From NCBI GenBank assembly GCA_930991035.1, contig CAKNRV010000013.1, forward strand, positions 1 to 36,567: a DNA stretch of 36,567 bases, in the 5' to 3' direction. The notes beneath the pieces were generated by a model, which searched no databases, had not been told where the DNA came from, and saw only the letters and a list, made by a program, of their open reading frames with translations. The position numbers and the translations under genes were made by a program. Shown here piece after piece: positions 14,594 through 24,054 of the stretch (the stretch's first letter is position 1; each line of letters begins with the position of its first letter). The stretch is from an uncultured Clostridium sp. Its GTDB lineage: Bacteria; Bacillota; Clostridia; TANB77; CAG-508.

Positions 14594-14843
14594 CTAACCC
14601 TATATAATTTTTTACCATTCTTTCTAGTAATTCGTCTCTTTCTATTTGTCTTATTAAATTTCTAGCATTATTATGACTTGTTATATAAGTAGGGTCACCA
14701 GATAAAATGTATCCTACTATTTGATTTATTGGGTTGTAACCTTTTTCCTGTAAAGCATTGTATACTTCTTTTAGTATCTCTCTTGCTTTAATATTTTTGT
14801 CCTTTTCCACTTTAAAACTTACTGTCTCATCCATTACTGACAT
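14586..14843 (-). CDS. ireB: IreB family regulatory phosphoprotein (DUF965)
   Basis: 85 residues. The N-terminus DETVSFKVE contains the Thr region that the PASTA kinase phosphorylates in Enterococcus IreB. The domain body includes [20 protein letters not shown], then [20 protein letters not shown]. The protein is linked to cell-envelope stress and cephalosporin resistance in Enterococcus. ATG 14843 has AAGGAGG seven bases upstream. In Bacillus the cluster follows alaS; here it follows the signalling gene at 14857 by 13 bases. Confidence 0.92.
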   Translation of the reverse strand: MSVMDETVSFKVEKDKNIKAREILKEVYNALQEKGYNPINQIVGYILSGDPTYITSHNNARNLIRQIERDELLERMVKNYIGLDE

Positions 14844-14856
14844 ATTACATACCTCC

Positions 14857-15951
14857 TTATAATTGGCTTATTTTATTTTCGCTTTTATCAGCTTTATCCA
14901 AGTATTCTTCCAATTTCTTTAAGACTCCTTCTAAAGCTGTACCTTTATAATATGTAGAAATTATAACATTTATTTTTGGTTTTGCTATTACATCTTCTGC
15001 ATCTTCAAATTCCACATCCACAGGTTCTATTTCTATTGCCTCCACTTGCTCTTTTACTTGCTGCATAAAACTTACTACCGCTGATTTTTCTATTCCAGAA
15101 AATACAATTGCAAACTTAGGTCCCATATATCTTACAAAAATATATTCACTTGACAAATTATTTTTTACTGTTCTACATACTTTAGTAATAATAGTATCTC
15201 CTGTTTTTCTACTTATATCTTCGTTTATTTCTTCCAAATTTGTTATTCTAAACATACATACTGCTGATGTAGTATATTTATCTATTGTTTTTCTTCCTTC
15301 GCCGTATAAATATTCTGCTGTTTTTAATGTACTATATCTATCGTCTCTAACAATACTTTCTATTATTTTTTGATTTTCAACCGTTCTAAGTACTGCTACA
15401 ATATTGTTTCTTATAACTTCAAGTATTGTCGTATCTATTGAATCAAATTCGTGTGGTACATTACCTTCTAATAACCAATAACCAATATACACGTTATCTA
15501 TATATAAAGGGAAAAACATCGCACATTTTGCTCTTGCAAATTCCATTTTTTGGTATGGTAATCGTTCATTCTCATTGTCCACAGTAACATATTTTGGTAT
15601 AGACGTTTGTATACTTTCTTTAAACATTTCTTCTGACTGCAAATTACTTAATGCATCCCAATGCTTTTCGTCTACATTTGAAGCTTTTACAACATACTTT
15701 GTACCATCATATACAACTATGGTAGAATACTTTATTTGATATCTTTCGACAATAACATTATTTATTTGGTTTATTTTTTCTTCTACTGAAGCGTCTTTGC
15801 TTATGGTATCCATAAAATCTTGTAATATATTTAAATTAATAACTTTTTGATTTAGGTTATTAAAACTAGTTATTTTTTTGTGTATCGACATATTGTATAC
15901 CATTAGTAAAATTATTATAACTACTAGTATCAATATTACTCCTATTATCAA
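14857..15951 (-). CDS. Membrane-anchored GAF plus degenerate GGDEF protein
   Basis: 364 residues. One N-terminal transmembrane helix (residues 1-20) is followed by a GAF-like sensor domain (about 40-200, including [20 protein letters not shown]). Next comes a GGDEF-like fold (about 205-355) whose active site is altered: where GGDEF is expected the sequence reads [13 protein letters not shown]. It is therefore unlikely to make c-di-GMP and may bind a ligand or partner instead. The start is TTG 15951 with AAAGGGG upstream. It lies 22 bases after the TadZ-like gene and 13 before ireB, in one apparent operon. Confidence 0.75.
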   Translation of the reverse strand: MIIGVILILVVIIILLMVYNMSIHKKITSFNNLNQKVINLNILQDFMDTISKDASVEEKINQINNVIVERYQIKYSTIVVYDGTKYVVKASNVDEKHWDALSNLQSEEMFKESIQTSIPKYVTVDNENERLPYQKMEFARAKCAMFFPLYIDNVYIGYWLLEGNVPHEFDSIDTTILEVIRNNIVAVLRTVENQKIIESIVRDDRYSTLKTAEYLYGEGRKTIDKYTTSAVCMFRITNLEEINEDISRKTGDTIITKVCRTVKNNLSSEYIFVRYMGPKFAIVFSGIEKSAVVSFMQQVKEQVEAIEIEPVDVEFEDAEDVIAKPKINVIISTYYKGTALEGVLKKLEEYLDKADKSENKISQL

Positions 15952-15973
15952 AAGATATCACCCCTTTAGTTTT

Positions 15974-18331
15974 TTAGTATCTATTTTTCATTTTATTTAG
16001 TGTTGCGTTCATATTACTTGAAAAATTACTTGTATTTTGATTATACGTATTAAATTTATTTGCTGGCTTGTCATTGTTTAATAAAGGATAAATCATATTA
16101 CTTAGCTTTTCTAAACTAGCCATAAAGTTTTTAGGATATCCTTTAGTAGATATTTCGCAATTTACAAGTCCATCAAGATATCTTGAATATGCTTCTTGGT
16201 CAAATGGTATAGAACAATATTTTATATTATCTTTATCAAAAAGTTCTGTCATATATGACATTGATGGGTCATTATATGAAGACATACCACCAATAATAAT
16301 TTTTTCTGTAATACTTCTTACTCTTAGTACCTTATTTAACACTATTCTTAATTTATTTGGGTCTAATATATTTCTAGCTTTCAAATTTCTTAAAAATGCT
16401 GTAAGTGGTTGTATTGTTAGTATATCAAAACTTTGTACCAAATATATTTCTTGTGCAAAGTTAAAGTAAGCATAGTTTGTTTCGTAATCACAATCCATAA
16501 TAATTAAAGAATAATTTTGTGTTAGTGTAGTTAGTATATTTTTATAATCTGCAAAATCTTCAGTTCTGTCTGGCAATGTAGTATATACAGTTAAATTTTT
16601 GTTTACTTCTATTCCCCTTGCAATTCCTTGTGTCAAGTTTTCTATACAAGAATATGCTGTTTTTCTAAGTTCTTCATCATTTTGAGTATATATATAGTAT
16701 GCATTTTTATTTTGTGTTAAATCTAAAATGGCTGTTTTTATACCTTGCTTAGATAAAATTTCTGCCATACTGTTTACTAAAAATGATGTTCCATTTTTTG
16801 AAGTTCCAACAAATGCTACAAGTTTATTTGACATACTTAAAAGATTTTTTAAGTTTGAATCATCAGAACTTGTAAATTGACTTGTAGTCTCAATGTCACG
16901 TGAATTATTCTGCATTCCATTATTAGCAAAATTAGTAAAACTGCTATTATTCATTGTATTATAGCTATTTTCTGTGTTTGCTTTATTGTAACTTTGTGTA
17001 TTATTTGTGTTTGCTTGAGTATTATTGCCCAAATTAAATAAATCCACTGCTCCAGAGCTTTCATTTTGTGTTTCACTAGTTGGTTCGTCTTCTAATCCTG
17101 GTAATATAAGTCCACCATTATCTTGTTTTAACCCATTTCCTAAATTAAATAAATCTACTGAATCTTCTTTTGACTCTTCTTCTACCTCTGCTACTTGTAC
17201 TTTTTTTGGTCTACCTCTTTTTTTCTTTGGCTCTGCTTCTTGTTCTTCTACTTGGGCAGATTGCACCTTTTTAGGTCTTCCTCTTTTCTTTTTCTGTGTT
17301 TCTGCTGGCTCGTCATTGCTTGAAATTTCACTTTCCACAGATTGTAAAATATCTTCAATCTCGTCATTATCTAAATTATTCTCTTGTTTTTCTGTTTGAT
17401 TTTGTACTACATTTGTAGCTTGTGAAGGATTATTTAGTGTGTTACTTGCTTGTACAGGTTCTTCTTTTCTTGTTTCTACAACACCTGGTATAACAACTGG
17501 TTTAGACAATTCTGCTTTACCAATATCTTTTTGTACTAGTTCTCCATTTCCTTCTTCTTTTCTTTTTTGATATTCTTGGTTTGGAACATAATTTTTATTT
17601 TGTTTAGCTTTGCCTTTGTTGCTTGGTGTTACAGTTCCAAAAGTAACAAGTTCTTGGTATTTTTGAGAATTTGCTTCCAATACCGCTTTTACATTTAATG
17701 GTAAAAATCTACAAATTACTCTTAATTGAGCATCTGTATATTGTTCTGCTATATTATCAAAACTTCTAACATATTCTTCTTCATTTTTTCCTAATTTTTT
17801 ATAATGATTTAATATGTTTTGAATTTCAACTTCGTTTACGTCTCCCTCATTTTCTGCTTTATAATCTACGTCTTCAGCTTCTATTCTATAATATACTTTA
17901 GCATCCTTTTTATTTCTAGGTTTATTTATAAGTTGACATACATTTGATATAGTCCTATCTTGTCCCAACAAAGCACTATATATACCTATTCCAAACAATT
18001 TAACCAATATACTTTCTGATTTTGTTCTTCTATCTGCACAGATTAAAATAATCGGAATATCTTGTCCTGTTGGTGTAGTTGCTTCGTCACTAATAGCATC
18101 TAATCTTTCGAATATAAATCTATCAATAACTCCATAATTATTATTTGCAAAAGGTTCAACATCTTCGCTTATAACTATTCTGTCATAGCTTTTATCCTTT
18201 TGCAACTCTCTTGTAATTGCATCAAAATAATATACATTTTTACTTGAAATAATCTCTTTATATTCTTGTTGATATTTTTTTATAATCGATTCAGAAATAC
18301 TTTCATTATTAACAGCAAATAAAACCTTCAT
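15974..18331 (-). CDS. TadZ/CpaE-like protein: receiver-like, AT-hook linker, ParA-like ATPase
   Basis: 785 residues. Residues ~1-135 have a receiver-like alpha/beta pattern. A long disordered linker (~230-490) contains two AT-hooks, KKKRGRPKKVQ at ~347 and again at ~369, and two repeats of VDLFNLGN at ~392 and ~429. The C-terminal part (~500-760) is a ParA/MinD-like ATPase domain: LVAFVGTSKNGTSFLVNSMA stands in the P-loop place but without the usual GKGG lysines; YSLIIMDCDY is the Walker B strand. The receiver plus ParA-like order is that of TadZ/CpaE, which place pili at the pole. AT-hooks would instead suggest binding to AT-rich DNA. It follows the VirB2-like gene by four bases. Confidence 0.7.
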   Translation of the reverse strand: MKVLFAVNNESISESIIKKYQQEYKEIISSKNVYYFDAITRELQKDKSYDRIVISEDVEPFANNNYGVIDRFIFERLDAISDEATTPTGQDIPIILICADRRTKSESILVKLFGIGIYSALLGQDRTISNVCQLINKPRNKKDAKVYYRIEAEDVDYKAENEGDVNEVEIQNILNHYKKLGKNEEEYVRSFDNIAEQYTDAQLRVICRFLPLNVKAVLEANSQKYQELVTFGTVTPSNKGKAKQNKNYVPNQEYQKRKEEGNGELVQKDIGKAELSKPVVIPGVVETRKEEPVQASNTLNNPSQATNVVQNQTEKQENNLDNDEIEDILQSVESEISSNDEPAETQKKKRGRPKKVQSAQVEEQEAEPKKKRGRPKKVQVAEVEEESKEDSVDLFNLGNGLKQDNGGLILPGLEDEPTSETQNESSGAVDLFNLGNNTQANTNNTQSYNKANTENSYNTMNNSSFTNFANNGMQNNSRDIETTSQFTSSDDSNLKNLLSMSNKLVAFVGTSKNGTSFLVNSMAEILSKQGIKTAILDLTQNKNAYYIYTQNDEELRKTAYSCIENLTQGIARGIEVNKNLTVYTTLPDRTEDFADYKNILTTLTQNYSLIIMDCDYETNYAYFNFAQEIYLVQSFDILTIQPLTAFLRNLKARNILDPNKLRIVLNKVLRVRSITEKIIIGGMSSYNDPSMSYMTELFDKDNIKYCSIPFDQEAYSRYLDGLVNCEISTKGYPKNFMASLEKLSNMIYPLLNNDKPANKFNTYNQNTSNFSSNMNATLNKMKNRY

Positions 18332-18335
18332 TTGT

Positions 18336-18755
18336 TTAACCCCTCCAGCCTTTTACAACTATTGCAAACACTAATGGTAGCACTTGGCAAATTACCATTA
18401 CTGTTATAATTCCTATCATAGCTCCAAAGCCTTTATCTCTTACATCTAGTTTTCTAATACCTATTATATATCTATAAATACCACTTATTGCAATTCCTAC
18501 AAAGCCAAATGGTATACTATATAATCTAATTATATTTAAGATATAAGCCACAAATCCATAAGTATTATCTCCATAAGATTCTTGATAATCTTGCAGAGTT
18601 TCTAATTCTCTATCTTTTATTTGTACCAAATTTACAGTAGAGTCATTTTTTATATCTGCTGTGTTTGCATTAACATCAGCTGCATAAGTTGCTATTGAAA
18701 ATAATCCTAGAGTAAGTATAAATATTATAACTATTGCGGCTATTTTTTTCTTCAT
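18336..18755 (-). CDS. TrbC/VirB2-like small membrane protein
   Basis: 139 residues. A signal peptide (MKKKIAAIVIIFILTLGLFS, cleavage near ATYAADVN) is followed by a ~45-residue extracellular part and two long membrane helices (~72-95 and ~108-133) with a short charged loop, GIRKLDVRDKGFG. This layout is that of VirB2/TrbC-type pilin-like subunits of type IV secretion. No VirB4, VirD4 or other secretion gene is nearby. It is the first gene of the operon, translationally close to the TadZ-like gene. AAGGGGG precedes the ATG. Confidence 0.6.
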   Translation of the reverse strand: MKKKIAAIVIIFILTLGLFSIATYAADVNANTADIKNDSTVNLVQIKDRELETLQDYQESYGDNTYGFVAYILNIIRLYSIPFGFVGIAISGIYRYIIGIRKLDVRDKGFGAMIGIITVMVICQVLPLVFAIVVKGWRG

Positions 18756-18866
18756 TTTTTAGTATTTCCCCCTTAATATAATAATCTATTTAATCATATA
18801 ATACAATTGCTTAAATATCAATAGAATTTTATAAATTTGAATTATAAATTTTTGTACTTTTTACAA

Positions 18867-19748
18867 CTACATATAATAGTTTACCCAATTTGCATATATT
18901 CTATTACCATTTTCTTTCCAAGAATATACTGGATTTTCTTCTGGGTTATTGTTTAAATAATAATTTTCTGGAATTTGTATCTCTAACCCTTTTGATACAT
19001 CCCTTTTATATTCTTTATCTAAAGTATCAACAGCATATTCAGAATGTCCGGTAATAAATATTTGATTTTTTATTTTATTTTCTACAATAAAAATTCCTGC
19101 TTTATCAGACTCTGATACAATTTTCAAATCTGGATTTTGCTCAATATCTTCTTTGTAAACCGTTGTATGTCTCGAATGTGGGACCATAAATCCATCTTCC
19201 ATTCCATCAAGAATTTTTGATTCTTTATCTTGAATTTTATGTTCAAATACACCAAACATTTTATTTTCTAGACTATGTTTTTGTATTCCATAGTGGAAAT
19301 ATAATCCTGCTTGTGCTCCCCAGCATATATGCAATGTCGATTTAGCATTTGTTTCTGACCATTTCATAATTTTAGTAAGTTCGTCCCAATATGTAACATC
19401 TTCAAATGGCATTTGTTCCACTGGCGCACCAGTTATAATTAATCCATCAAAAAACTTGTTTTTTATTTGCTCAAATGTCGAATAAAATTTTTCCAAATGT
19501 TCTGGTGCTGTTGTTTTACAAATATAAGAAGTAACATTTACAAATGTTATTTCTATATTCTTTTCTGATGTTGATAATTTTCTTAATAATTGAAGTTCTG
19601 TATCTTCTTTTAATGGCATTAAATTTAATATTGCTATTTTTTTACTTTGCTCTAAATTTTTCTTATTTTCTAACTCCTCTATAATTTGTATTTTTTCTTT
19701 TTTTAAAATGTCATTTGCAGGTAATCCCGCTTTTGTATAGATTGGCAT
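18867..19748 (-). CDS. metA: Homoserine O-acetyltransferase (MetA type)
   Basis: First step of methionine synthesis: acylation of homoserine. With the start at ATG 19748 (MPIYTK), the catalytic residues fall at the family positions: Cys142 in HICWGAQAGLY, His235 and Glu237 in FITGHSEYA. Residue 111 is Glu (TGAPVEQMPF). In this family Glu there goes with acetyl-CoA use, and Gly with succinyl-CoA, so acetylation is predicted. GGTGG lies six bases upstream; the ATG at 19760 supplies that site. The product has about 293 residues. I see no SAM riboswitch upstream. Confidence 0.94.
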   Translation of the reverse strand: MPIYTKAGLPANDILKKEKIQIIEELENKKNLEQSKKIAILNLMPLKEDTELQLLRKLSTSEKNIEITFVNVTSYICKTTAPEHLEKFYSTFEQIKNKFFDGLIITGAPVEQMPFEDVTYWDELTKIMKWSETNAKSTLHICWGAQAGLYFHYGIQKHSLENKMFGVFEHKIQDKESKILDGMEDGFMVPHSRHTTVYKEDIEQNPDLKIVSESDKAGIFIVENKIKNQIFITGHSEYAVDTLDKEYKRDVSKGLEIQIPENYYLNNNPEENPVYSWKENGNRIYANWVNYYM

Positions 19749-19873
19749 TTTAACCACCATTTATATAATTGTCCCAAAAATATATAGTTATATATTTTTA
19801 CCTAAATATTGTATCATTTGTATATCAATAAATCAAGAAAAATATGAAAAATAATTTGTATAAAATTTTTGTC

Positions 19874-19903
19874 TTGCATAACAAATAAAAAATAGTGTAT
19901 ACT
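19874..19903 (+). promoter_or_regulatory. Promoter of the antiporter gene
   Basis: TTGCAT at 19874-19879 and TATACT at 19898-19903 with an 18-base spacer, about 26 bases before the start codon. Confidence 0.55.
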
Positions 19904-19929
19904 TAATAAAAACGTGTTCGGAGGTAATA

Positions 19930-20895
19930 ATGATTACAAACATACTAATGATAATTCTAGGTTTTGTATTACTAGTTATTGGCGCGGACCTTTTAGTAAG
20001 AGGTGCCAGCAATATAGCAAAAAAATTTCATATACCCGAAATGCTTATTGGACTAACCATTGTAGCTTTAGGCACATCGGCTCCAGAACTGATTATAACA
20101 ATCTCATCTGCCCAATCTGGAGCCACGGATTTAATTATAGGAAATGCAATTGGAAGTAATCTTTGCAACCTGTTATTGATATTGGGTTTAATGGTAATAA
20201 TACATCCTGTTTTAATAGATGAAGAAACCAAAAAAATTCACATTCCTGTTGCTTTACTTTCTGCAATAGTTATCTTAATTATAGAGTTATGTAATTTTGG
20301 AAGTGCTAGAGCATTTATCGATAGGATAGATGGAATTTTACTTGTTATTTTATTTGTGGCTTATTTTGTTTTTCCAATATTCACAGAAATTAAAGATATA
20401 AAAAAAGCATTTAAGGAAAATAAAAATAATGAAGAAAGCAAGAAAATAAATGTTTTTGTTTCTATTTTATTTATTGCTATTGGAGTTGTCCTTTTAAAAT
20501 TTGGTGGCGATTTTGTAGTTGATAATGCCACACTTATTGCAGAACATTTTAACATATCCGAAAGAGTAATAGGCTTAACAATAGTAGCAATTGGAACAGC
20601 AATGCCTGAACTAGTTACTTCTATTGTATCAATAATAAGAAAAGACACTGACTTGGCTGTTGGAAACTTGGTAGGTTCGTGTGTACTTAATTTGTTCTTA
20701 ATTTTAGGTATTGGCGCTATAATTACACCTTTAGAGTTCTCTAATGAATTTAATCAAAATTTAATACTATTAATAGTTGCTAGTTTTATACTATGGATGT
20801 TTAACTTTATTGGAAAGAAAAATACGATTACCAGGTTTAAAGGAATTATTTTATTGGGAATTTTCAGCTTGTACATTGCTGGATTATTTGTTTAA
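19930..20895 (+). CDS. Calcium/sodium antiporter (CaCA family, YrbG-like)
   Basis: 321 residues with two homologous halves of about five membrane helices each. The two alpha repeats are clear: the first has GLTIVALGTSAPELIITISS then IIGNAIGSNLCNL; the second has GLTIVAIGTAMPELVTSIVS then AVGNLVGSCVLNL. The conserved acidic residues in APEL/MPEL form the cation site. It exports Ca2+ in exchange for Na+ or a similar pair. It is a lone plus-strand gene with AGGAGGT-like GGAGG before ATG 19930, and is closed by a perfect hairpin terminator that starts at its stop codon. Confidence 0.95.
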   Translation: MITNILMIILGFVLLVIGADLLVRGASNIAKKFHIPEMLIGLTIVALGTSAPELIITISSAQSGATDLIIGNAIGSNLCNLLLILGLMVIIHPVLIDEETKKIHIPVALLSAIVILIIELCNFGSARAFIDRIDGILLVILFVAYFVFPIFTEIKDIKKAFKENKNNEESKKINVFVSILFIAIGVVLLKFGGDFVVDNATLIAEHFNISERVIGLTIVAIGTAMPELVTSIVSIIRKDTDLAVGNLVGSCVLNLFLILGIGAIITPLEFSNEFNQNLILLIVASFILWMFNFIGKKNTITRFKGIILLGIFSLYIAGLFV

Positions 20896-20929
20896 ACAAA
20901 GGCAATACTATAAAAGTATTGCCTTTGTT
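20895..20929. terminator. Bidirectional terminator between antiporter and tRNA-Leu(CAA)
   Basis: 20895-20908 and 20916-20929 pair over 14 bases without mismatch, with loop TATAAAA. The outer bases give A/T-rich tails on both strands. It ends the antiporter transcript and the minus-strand tRNA. Confidence 0.85.
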
Positions 20930-20933
20930 ATTT

Positions 20934-21016
20934 TGGTACCGATGGTGGGACTCGAACCCACATGGTTTCCCGCCAGATTTTGAGTCTGGTGCGTCTGCCA
21001 GTTCCGCCACATCGGC
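20934..21016 (-). tRNA. tRNA-Leu (anticodon CAA)
   Basis: A class II tRNA on the minus strand: acceptor stem GCCGATG with CATCGGT (G-U end pair), D arm GGCAGACGC, anticodon stem CCAGA/TCTGG with loop CTCAAAA and CAA at 34-36, long variable arm, T-arm GGTTCGAGTCC, and encoded CCA. It reads UUG. No close neighbour gene shares its orientation until ppaC. Confidence 0.97.
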
Positions 21017-21079
21017 ATATATTAATAAATAAGTTTAAATTTTTGCATAGCTTGTTGCTACTGACTTATTTATATTAAC

Positions 21080-21119
21080 AAAAAATGAACTAAAATTCAA
21101 GTCTTTTAGCTCATTTTTT
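21080..21119. terminator. Terminator downstream of ppaC
   Basis: AAAAAATGAACTAAAA (21080-21095) pairs with TTTTAGCTCATTTTTT (21104-21119) with one mismatch. It gives a U-rich 3' end on both strands and lies about 75 bases after the ppaC stop. Confidence 0.65.
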
Positions 21120-21194
21120 GTATTTTTTTATTTTTTCGTTGCAACTTACTTTTTTCTTGTTACCTATATAACTGTAAATTATAACTTTTTTCTT

Positions 21195-22118
21195 TTATTG
21201 TATTGCATCTAATATTTTAGGAAGTACCTGTTTCTTTCTTGAAACAACTCCATCTAATACTGCTGTATTGTTAAATAACTTTGTATTATATGCTTTTTCA
21301 AAAACATCTCTTCTATTTCCTAATACAATTGCTTTTGAAGATGCATTTAAAATATCTGTTACCATAAATACATAGCAATCTATATTGTTTAATAATATCT
21401 CATTTTCAATAGCTGTTTCTAAATCTTTTTGTTGTTTTAATACACTATCAACATCAGCACTATTTATTTGTGAAATTACAAATTTAACTCCGTTTTTTTC
21501 AAATGGTTTTGAGTCTGTATTTATTATTTCTTGTGCAGTAAATCCGTCCAAATTTGTTCCTGCTTTTAATAAATCTAATCCGTATTCATACATTCCTAAG
21601 TCTGCTATACTTGCTAATCTACTTGCTACTAATTTATCTTGCTCTGTACAAGTTGGTGATTTGAATAATAATGTATCAGATACTATGGCACTAAGCATTA
21701 ATCCTGCCATTTCTGGTTTTATTTCTACATCGTTTTGTTTATATAATTTGTATAATATTGTTGAAGTACAACCAACAGGCTCTACCATACAGAAAACTGG
21801 GTTTGATGTTTGTAAGTTTAATCTATGGTGGTCAACAATCATTTTTATATTTGCTTTTTCAATTCCTTCAGCACTTTGTGGGAATTCGTTTGAATCAACT
21901 AATATAACATTGCTGTTTTCGTCAACTTTTTCCAATAATTCTGGTTCTTTTATGTTAAATGTTTTTAAAGCAAATTCTGTTTCTCTGTTAATATTTCCTA
22001 ATTTAAAACTTTCTGAATAATCTCCTATACTTGTTTGTAAATTGGCCATTGAGATTGCTGATGCAATTGAGTCTGTATCAGGTTTTTTATGTCCAAAAAC
22101 CATATTCATTTTTTCCAT
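21195..22118 (-). CDS. ppaC: Manganese-dependent inorganic pyrophosphatase (family II, DHH)
   Basis: Hydrolyses pyrophosphate in the cytoplasm. Metal ligands are visible: GHKKPDTDSIAS, VILVDSNEFPQ, and the DHH motif in MIVDHHRLNL, plus the VGCTSTILYKLY region. The C-terminal DHHA2 domain ends with GVVSRKKQVLP, the substrate-binding SRKKQ motif. It has 307 residues with no CBS insert, so it is the short, nucleotide-insensitive form. GGAGG lies upstream of ATG 22118. Confidence 0.96.
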   Translation of the reverse strand: MEKMNMVFGHKKPDTDSIASAISMANLQTSIGDYSESFKLGNINRETEFALKTFNIKEPELLEKVDENSNVILVDSNEFPQSAEGIEKANIKMIVDHHRLNLQTSNPVFCMVEPVGCTSTILYKLYKQNDVEIKPEMAGLMLSAIVSDTLLFKSPTCTEQDKLVASRLASIADLGMYEYGLDLLKAGTNLDGFTAQEIINTDSKPFEKNGVKFVISQINSADVDSVLKQQKDLETAIENEILLNNIDCYVFMVTDILNASSKAIVLGNRRDVFEKAYNTKLFNNTAVLDGVVSRKKQVLPKILDAIQ

Positions 22119-22377
22119 ACTATACCTCCAATAATTATTTTATTTGCTATCTCTTTCCGACTTATATATTATATCATAATATGGAAAAATAGTCAAATTT
22201 TAGAGATTATGTATACTAAAAGCTCTCATTCGTTTTTGAAAATGTCTTTTTTATTGTTTTCTCTATCCAATATATAAATTATATGATATAATCTTTATAG
22301 TTTTTTACAAAAAATAGGTTTATAGGTACATCCTTTATAAAAAACTTAAATATATTATGCAAGGATAGTGATATATT

Positions 22378-24054
22378 TTGAAGAAATTACCTTATGGAAT
22401 AAGTAATTATGAAGAATTAATTACAGATGGATATTATTATGTTGATAAAACTATGTATATTGAAAAACTAGAAAACACTCCTGAAAAGCGCATTATTTTC
22501 TTACGTCCTAGAAAATTTGGCAAAACCCTATTTACTAGCACTTTAGAAAATTATTATGATATTTTAAAAGTAGACAAATTTAATGCACTTTTTAGCGAAA
22601 CATATATTGGTAAAAATCCAACAAAATTAAAGAATAGCTACTATATTCTAAAATTCAATTTTTCTGGAATTGATACTTCTAGTACAGAAGAAACACTTAA
22701 TGGTTTTAAAAGAGAAGTGGCATCCTCTATACAAGTATTTGTAGAAAAATATGGCTTAGACTTTTTTGTAAACATAGAAGATGAAGCAGAAGGGATCTTA
22801 GATAACCTAATAAAGTCATTTTCTATACAAAATCCTAATTCAAAATTATATGTAATAATTGACGAATACGACCATTTTGCAAATGAATTATTAGGTTTTC
22901 GTACTAATGAATTCAAAAATCTTGTTTCTAAAAACGGTAAAGTTAGAAAATGGTACGAAATATTAAAAAAAGGTACAGAAAGTGTAATTGATAGAATATT
23001 TATTACAGGTGTTGCCCCTATTACTTTAGATAGTTTAACATCTGGTTTTAACATTAGCTCTGATAAAACAAAAAGCTTTACTTTTAATGAAATGATGGGA
23101 TTTACTCAAAGTGAATTAATAACTATGTTAGATAACCTAGAAATAACTAAAAAAGAACAAAATACTATTTTACCAATTATTAAAGAAAATTATGATGGTT
23201 ATAAATTTTCTGTTAATGCAACTGAAAAATTATATAATTCTAATATGTGCTTATATTTTCTAAATGAATATTTAGAGCAAAGAAAAATACCAACTCAACT
23301 AATAGATGTAAACATAGCAAGCGACTATACAAAACTTGGAAATATGTTAGATTTATGCAAGGGAGAAGAACGAGAAAAAATAATAGAAAAAACTGTTTCT
23401 GGAGAAGGAATAATAAGTGAAATTACTGCTAAGTTTAATCCTGCTATGGAATTTGGAGAGCAAGACTTAATTTCTATGTTATTTTACTTAGGTTATTTAA
23501 CAATCCAAGATAATGTTGCTGATTATCCTAAACTAAATATACCTAACTTAGTAATGAAAGAAATATACTCTGACTATTTTTTACAAATATTAAGTCGAAA
23601 ACTTGATATATCTTCTAATATAAACTATTCTGAAATTGCTTTAGAAATAGCATTAGAAGGAAAAATTAGTAAGATAGTTGAATTAACGCAAACATATTTG
23701 CAAAATTTATCTAATAGAGATTATATAAAATTTGACGAAAAATACATAAAGCTTATATTTTACTGTATTGCAATAAACTTAAAAGTTTATAGAGCAAAAT
23801 CGGAAATGGAAGTACAACGAGAATATCCTGATATATTGCTTATTCCAAAAGATGTAAGCAAAGGCTATAAATCTGTTATGATTGAATTTAAATATTTGAA
23901 AAAAGGCGAAGAAAATAAATTGGCAGAAAAACAAGAAGAAGCCAAAAAGCAAATTGAAGAATATGCTGAGTTTGAAGAAATTCGCTCTATACCTAATTTA
24001 AGTAAATATGCAGTTGTTGCTGTAAATGATAAGATATATGTGGAGAAAGTGTAA
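22378..24054 (+). CDS. AAA-ATPase-like protein with PD-(D/E)XK nuclease domain
   Basis: 558 residues. The N-terminus LPYGISNYEELITDGYYYVD, then KTMYIEKLE and the P-loop LRPRKFGKTLF, and Walker B KLYVIIDEYDHF, mark the AAA_ATPase-like (PF09820) family. The C-terminal ~100 residues hold a PD-(D/E)XK pattern: REYPDILLIP and, after 15 residues, MIEFKYLKK. The family is often multi-copy in gut anaerobes; its role is unproven (nuclease or defence are suggested). The start is TTG 22378 with GGATAG just upstream, a weak site. It is a lone gene; its stop codon lies in the loop of the terminator hairpin. Confidence 0.88.
   Translation: MKKLPYGISNYEELITDGYYYVDKTMYIEKLENTPEKRIIFLRPRKFGKTLFTSTLENYYDILKVDKFNALFSETYIGKNPTKLKNSYYILKFNFSGIDTSSTEETLNGFKREVASSIQVFVEKYGLDFFVNIEDEAEGILDNLIKSFSIQNPNSKLYVIIDEYDHFANELLGFRTNEFKNLVSKNGKVRKWYEILKKGTESVIDRIFITGVAPITLDSLTSGFNISSDKTKSFTFNEMMGFTQSELITMLDNLEITKKEQNTILPIIKENYDGYKFSVNATEKLYNSNMCLYFLNEYLEQRKIPTQLIDVNIASDYTKLGNMLDLCKGEEREKIIEKTVSGEGIISEITAKFNPAMEFGEQDLISMLFYLGYLTIQDNVADYPKLNIPNLVMKEIYSDYFLQILSRKLDISSNINYSEIALEIALEGKISKIVELTQTYLQNLSNRDYIKFDEKYIKLIFYCIAINLKVYRAKSEMEVQREYPDILLIPKDVSKGYKSVMIEFKYLKKGEENKLAEKQEEAKKQIEEYAEFEEIRSIPNLSKYAVVAVNDKIYVEKV

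Noticed and set aside
14857-15951. Active diguanylate cyclase
   Set aside because: The GGDEF site reads MGPKF, lacking the catalytic acid pair and the glycines.
17025-17399. Plus-strand open frame of 124 codons
   Set aside because: It is a shadow of the repetitive linker of the TadZ-like gene, with Ser/Phe-rich nonsense composition and no ribosome binding site.
19749-19873. SAM riboswitch upstream of metA
   Set aside because: The 125-base gap shows none of the SAM-I conserved blocks and no terminator-antiterminator pair.
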